Source: Corbicula japonica (Eukaryota > Mollusca > Bivalvia > Venerida > Cyrenidae). Taken from it: a stretch of 64,000 nt of DNA. Position 1 is the first letter of the stretch. The number at the start of each line of letters is the position of its first letter. Positions 59,049-64,000 of the stretch are shown here, one piece after another. Below the pieces are notes generated by a model. It had not been told where the DNA came from and did no database searches. It worked only from the letters and a program-made list of their open reading frames with translations. Both the position numbers and the translations under genes were made by a program. Location: contig JAZAYU010000001.1 in the NCBI GenBank assembly GCA_038501625.1, forward strand, positions 1,364,001 through 1,428,000. Direction: 5' to 3'.

Positions 59049-60060
59049 ATTTATGGATATTTCAGGATTAAAACAATGCTTATTTACTTATTATTAAATG
59101 TTTTACTGTGCAAGTCTTGATGTTTCCAAACACGCGGAGGATTTGTTTAACAGAACCCAGGAATTTTAAAGTAATACATGTATACTTTCGTATTCGTATA
59201 TGAACGAGAATAAAATATTTTAAATTCCCTGAAACAAAGTTAAGTTTATATAGCTCATAATTAATTTCAATTTAAGTATTTCGGGGAAAATCATCTCAGC
59301 ATGTTTAGCTACATCACTATATAGAAGATTGACAGAATTTCGATAATTCTGATTTATGATCAATATTTAACTAATGTTTTGTGATAACAATGAACCTAGA
59401 TAAGAGTAAACCGACAATTAACAATGAATGACACCCCAAATTTGTGTACATATTGATCACAGGAAGCTGGTTAAAGAAATATGTGCGACAGACCATATTG
59501 ATCTGCATTTTTACCTTGACTAGATCACTTCATAAATCAGGTCAAACCCCTGATATTTCCGCGCATATCAAGCTTTGTCACTTACAGTATAAAATTGTCG
59601 ATGAAATTATTAACACACTTGTAAATATAAAACAGAACACCCTTTGCTTGCTTTCTATAAATCTCTATTTCCGTATCATTGAATGATTTACCGAGTCCGT
59701 TAATTGATTTACAAACTATAAGTTCAGCCAATATAAATAAGGATTAAACAATGAAATCGGGAGTAGTAGGCGTTGTTGTTGACCGATTAAAGTTCGTAAA
59801 TGCGCATAAGTAAGCAATAACCCTTACATAAATTCCTACGATTTAACAAACATATTTTAATTCATAAACTTTTAGAAATTCATTTTATCATGCATCGTGT
59901 AGAGCGAAGCTTAAGTTTCATTGATCGTGGCATTCAACAGTTGTTGTTGTTTTCATGCATTTCAGGCTTAACAATTTTAAACCTCTTTTATCATTAGATG
60001 TTAAACTGTTACAATAGCTTCTCTGTATCAAAAATGTCTTGTTTCATTATGTACTACATG
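58930..60060. repeat. Diverged direct duplications around (GTT)n
   Basis: The segment at about 58950-59110 (catgacattcaacag, ttgttgttgtt, tttcaggattaa) recurs at about 59890-60020 (cgtggcattcaacag, ttgttgttgtt, tttcaggcttaa). The pure (GTT)n array is at 59000-59047. The 80-codon open frame at 59444-59686 has no domain. Confidence 0.5.
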
Positions 60061-60093
60061 ATGTTAGTCATTAATTAATAAGAATCTGAACTA

Positions 60094-60914
60094 TAGATAG
60101 ATAGATAGATTTATTTCAACATAAAATGTGTAATAACATGGCATAAAATATTAAGACATACAGAAACAATATAACAAAGTATGAATTAATACAGCCATAT
60201 CACTCAACATTAAATGTCAAGGATAACACAAAAAAAGAGTAGTAATTTACTCTTATTTCCATTGTGGTCCTTGAGATATAGTGTTGTATGACAAAGGGAG
60301 ATTTAAAAAGGATCACAAATAGTCAATGTTTAAAAAAAATGTTAAGAAAAAAACACTTTAGTGAACAGATTGTGTAAACATTATATATATAAGAAAATAA
60401 TGATAATTGATAAGAACAGATTATCACAAGAATAAACTATCACAGGATCAATCATTGACTTAAGAAAACTAATATAAGGATAAGTTAAATAAATAAGATT
60501 ATGATTTACATAAAATACATTAAACTAAAAATGCCATGAAGTATTTATGAAGAGTAAACTATCTATCAGTACATGATATAATTACAGTCAGCTAAAGACA
60601 CAGCCTGAACTGACCGATATTATTACACACAAAAATGTAAGATAACTTCATTTTTAAAAATCAGATTGTAAAAAATGTTCCTTGACCCTAGATTTAAAAG
60701 AATATGGTGTTCTGGAATCCCTGATATATTGAGGCAAACTGTTCCATAAGGTACACCCGCTGTAGGCAAATGATTTAATGCCAAACCCTTTGACAACTGG
60801 AACAGTATACCTCTTGCTGTCTGTTAAAATACTTCTATCAAGGTTAGTGTTGAGTTTTACCCTGAACCTAGTAGGATAATTATGAATATCACTGACAGGG
60901 GTAAAATGTTCAAC
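60094..60914 (-). mobile_element. 3' end of a non-LTR retrotransposon (CR1/jockey-like), 5'-truncated
   Basis: Read on the minus strand: a coding remnant (60914-60654), about 540 bases of AT-rich 3' UTR, then ATGTTGAAATAAATC and a (TATC)n tail ending near 60094. The order of RT C-terminus, UTR and short tandem tail is typical of 5'-truncated CR1/jockey-group insertions. Confidence 0.75.
60654..60914 (-). pseudogene. LINE reverse-transcriptase polyprotein C-terminus (fragment)
   Basis: Minus-strand frame of 86 codons ending TAA at 60654. It contains RFRVKLNTN, RYTVPVVKGFG, then the hallmark C-terminal block of CR1/jockey-group proteins: FAYSGCTLWNSLP, IRDSRT and SFKSRVKEHFL, matching the family pattern (W)NSLP..IR......FK..(L)K.(H/Y)(L/F). 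A stop lies just before the fragment, so it is a broken copy with no catalytic domain. Confidence 0.75.
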
Positions 60915-62825
60915 TATACTTTACAAAACTTCTAACATTTAATTTAAACGCGAAAGATATTGTTCGAAACAGAACCGACGTATGTTAGCGTAATGTACCG
61001 TCATATTCATAAAAGAAACGAACATAGATCATTTGAAATACCCCCGAAAACAGAGTTAGTTCAATTTGAGTATCTTGAGAAATTTAAACTAGTGTTTTAA
61101 AAAAAACACAACACAACGGCATCTCACCATATTTTATCTTTATATTTATTTTTGTTGTTGTTGTTTATTTCCAGTTTAAGGACCCTCCCGCCTCTGAACG
61201 AGGACATTATGGTGTGGTCCGATTATATTTAATATTGGTTGAGATTAAGTTTTAAATATGGATTACTCCCACAAGTTGACACCTTTTTAATACATTCATT
61301 AATCGTTTGCCCCCACAGAAGATTGACAAAATGTCTAATCTGATTTTTGATCGGTGGTAAAAGACATAGATTACAGTAAGCAGAGTGTGATAAGAAAATA
61401 ACCATGACCGACTCCCCGGTGTGTGTATTTATTAATTACAGCACGTACCCCGCTGGTTTGAGAAATCTTAGTGACAGACCATATTGATCGGTATTATGTG
61501 ATTTGACTGGACCACATGTTATCATCAAGCCACACCAATGACTTTTTGGCGCACATTCAGCGCTTTACTATAATTATTTGTACAGCATGTTAGATTAAAA
61601 TAATAATTAATAACATAACATTATAACTTTGAAATACAAAATGATGAAACGTGTATGGGTGTCACTGGACTAAGCCGATTTTTTACGCGAGACTCGCTAA
61701 CGCTGCCCACATATTTATTTAAATAGTGCATTGATTTTGATCTCTGAAAATATGCCAGATATGATCATGTATTGCTATCCTACATTTAGATTTGAATGAC
61801 AATGATACAGAAATCGAAAAGTCTCTTTACTTTATAAATAAAATTTGCGCCTTAGGAATATGCATTTCAGAAAACAAAACATTCGCACACAGCCACAACG
61901 TAGCGATTTTAAGAAAGCCTATTAGGTTCATATTTGCTCCAATCGAGTTTAATAATGTTAATTGATTATCCATAAAAGCGCAATGTATTTGTCCCTGTTC
62001 TTCTTGACTGGTTCGGTGACGCACGTGTGATCTATGCCGCTAGTTATCTGTGACCTCTGCCGGACACGCTCTAGTATATTACATAATGTACTGACCCAGT
62101 CCCCAAATCACTGATTAAATTAGTGCATCCGGTGATCAAACAACTTCTGATATATGCCGCGCACTCCACAGCCGCGGGAAGCAGGAAGTAGCCAGACATG
62201 TGTCATGAATACCGCCGTCTGGCCGATAATCCCTCGATACCAGATCAATTAATTTTATCGAAGTCTAGTCTTCCAATATAATCTGCGGGTCTTTAAACAT
62301 AATTATAGTAAATTTGGTATTTTTTCCATGTTACATGTACTACACGTCTGGGAAAAAATAAAGATGATGTTCAGTAATTGTAATTACATAGCCGCTATCC
62401 GTCGAATTTTAAACGAAATAATTGTAGCTGATTTTGTCTTATATTCATGATTGATCCCACTCCTGAAAAAAAGAAGAGTAAACTGAAAAGTAAATACCGC
62501 AATGTCAGTTTTCCATCTTGTTTGGCAAATACTACAAGCTTTGATATTTGCAAACTCCCGTAGAAATTCAAAGAAAATGTGTATAACTGTACATATATCC
62601 CGAAACATTTTACAGTGTACCCACGACCCAGTATTCACTTCATACAAACCAGCGTATTTTATATAAACATTTATTATTTTAAGTATCAAGTTGTTGTTGT
62701 TGCTGTTGATTTTGATGGTGTTGTTTAATTATAAAGGAAAAATATATCATGCCGAGGTGAACATGAGTAAAGATTCGCACCATAAGACCAAGATCAATTG
62801 TCTTATTGTCTTTCTTCAGGAAAGG
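60915..62825. other. Intergenic DNA; diverged duplicate of 59.3-59.65 kb and a possible regulatory block
   Basis: About 61310-61620 matches 59320-59650 in direct orientation at an offset of about 2 kb (agaagattgacaRaatNtc, gacagaccatattgatc). The block 62030-62260 is richer in GC (gtgacctctgccggacacg, ccgcgcactccacagccgc) and repeat-free. No exon recognised; the open frames at 61827-62024 and 62384-62689 (-) have no domain. Confidence 0.35.
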
Positions 62826-63086
62826 TATACTCAACAAAAATAGAAACCTGACACTTTATATTTGGTGTATTTTCCTGGAATCAGATTTAAAGCTAATTGA
62901 ATTGTGGTATGTAATAAAAATTGTGCATGTTTTGAACCTAATTATGCATTTTGATATTTTTGGTGCATGAAACAAGTGATTCATTGGTTATTTTCTTTTG
63001 GATGGTGCAAAAATATATAGATTTTGAATATGCACCTCATACTTATTCAAAGTTACAGTGTCAGGTTTCTTTTTTTGTTGAGTATA
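62826..63086. mobile_element. Tc1/mariner-like MITE (261 bp)
   Basis: Inverted termini TATACTCAACAAAAATAGAA (left) and, from the right end, TATACTCAACAAAAAAAGAA, both continuing ACCTGACACT, with TA at each end. No transposase. The outermost TATACTC is shared with the elements at 21997 (right end) and 23975. Confidence 0.75.
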
Positions 63087-64000
63087 TTTTAAATCGAATT
63101 CTTCTACCGCCGACTTTATCTAGTGAGATACCAAATGATAAAATTATTGATTCAAGAAAAAGGCGAAAAACGTGTATGGCGCATTTTTGTCTTCCGTACA
63201 GGTCTTGTTGCGGCATAGTACGTTTTAGAGACGTATTTACATTTCATTTTAATGTCAAGTAATATAGTTGGCAACGCGTCGGATTTCAAACAATTACGAA
63301 AACTTATTGGCATTTCTTTTTAAATCACTTGATTTCCAGCAAAACTTTGCCGATACGCGAATCTACCGGTACAATAGGTTTTTGCTTACAGCCCTTTCAT
63401 TTTTCATATTTTAACCCAAATGAGTTGTATTCTCCCGCCCGGAGCCTAAAGAAGCTAATTTTGTTTTGGTCTTTTTTACAATCGATCACATCACAAATAT
63501 CATTATTTCAGTCAAATTAATCATCAGATCACTGTTACACAATAAAAAATGTACTAATTACCTTGCTGTTCATAAGCGCGAAAGATCCAACGGCGTCATC
63601 GATATTGGGCTCTACCCAATCTGAAATTCCAGTAAATTTTTGGAGCGCTGAATAAGATGTTAATGTTGATTTATGACGGTCTTTTGTACGTGAAATCGAA
63701 GTATTTACCTTAGATATAGGTCATTGCCTTCATTGGAAAGTATTTTGTTAGAAACTAAGCATGTGTCATTTTGTCTTTAAATATTTAAATATACCACTAA
63801 ACATATGCCCCCTATAATGGGTTAACATGCCAGGGGAGAGGTGGGTGCACGTGCTCCCGGTGGATCCCAATTTACGAATTTGTGCATCTACTATAGTGAT
63901 GTGATCTGATGAAAGCACCTCAATATAGGTGTGTGATTTTGAGACTTAATTATTTGAAAGCTTTAGAAAATATTATTCGAAGACCTGTGTGCATGAGATT
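63087..64000. other. Right edge, no feature recognised
   Basis: AT-rich DNA with domainless open frames (63329-63520). The missing 3' exons of the Ly6-like gene were looked for here and not found. Confidence 0.4.

Noticed and set aside
61168..61250. Possible exon after the acceptor-like tttatttccag near 61173
   Set aside because: Open for about 25 codons but has no cysteines, so it does not complete the Ly6 domain, and no good donor follows.
1..64000. Integrated viral sequence or toxin gene
   Set aside because: None recognised. Three-finger folds include snake toxins, but the Ly6/uPAR-like gene here shows ordinary domain architecture and no feature that points to a toxin.

Overview
This is a 64-kb stretch of AT-rich animal nuclear DNA that is mostly non-coding and crowded with repeats. 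The one intact gene is an intronless forkhead gene of the FoxC class at 1902-3512 (+). The organism is a bilaterian invertebrate, most likely a mollusc and perhaps a bivalve. That rests on three things: a FoxC protein that keeps the bilaterian FoxC N-terminal, eh1-like and C-terminal motifs but is not vertebrate; repeat families of a kind I associate with bivalve genomes (tandem units with 'gtgaccttgacctt', and tails of the 'ggacggacgg...atatgcccccc' type); and the mixture of hAT, piggyBac, Tc1/mariner and CR1/jockey-like fragments. The species cannot be fixed from sequence alone.

Layout. 1-1.9 kb is the FoxC upstream region, with a TATA box, a GC box and two palindromic hairpin repeats. 1.9-3.5 kb is FoxC. 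3.5-11.3 kb is AT-rich downstream DNA with more copies of the same hairpin repeat, compound microsatellites and a long (AT)n run. 11.3-17.9 kb is transposon-rich: one copy of a ~980-bp element containing a tRNA-like segment, a piggyBac-like MITE, a 959-bp hAT-like element with a near-perfect 8-bp target duplication, and mollusc-type tandem repeats. 18-34 kb is long intergenic DNA with a decayed Tc1 element (23975-25403), small MITEs, T-rich open frames and several repeat-free blocks that could hold distal regulatory elements. 34-41.3 kb has a foldback element, microsatellites, a 2.2-kb minisatellite that changes strand several times, and two more palindromic repeats. 41.3-51.8 kb is intergenic with microsatellites, tRNA-like segments and the inverted second copy of the ~980-bp element. 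51.85-52.49 kb is an unusual 'ccgta'-rich element with inverted termini and TTAA at both ends.

The second gene is a split one at about 52.7-57.6 kb (+). Four consecutive exons (55762-57580) with matching splice phases encode a cysteine-rich protein with one Ly6/uPAR (three-finger) domain and the first half of a second. A plausible signal-peptide exon lies at 52669-52750. I could not find the 3' exons, which may lie beyond the window. 57.6-64 kb is intergenic, with diverged direct duplications, paired hairpins, the 3' end of a LINE on the minus strand and another Tc1-like MITE.

Nothing links the two genes functionally. FoxC sits at the left edge of a desert of about 49 kb, so distal enhancers of FoxC are a reasonable expectation for the repeat-free blocks, but that is inference.
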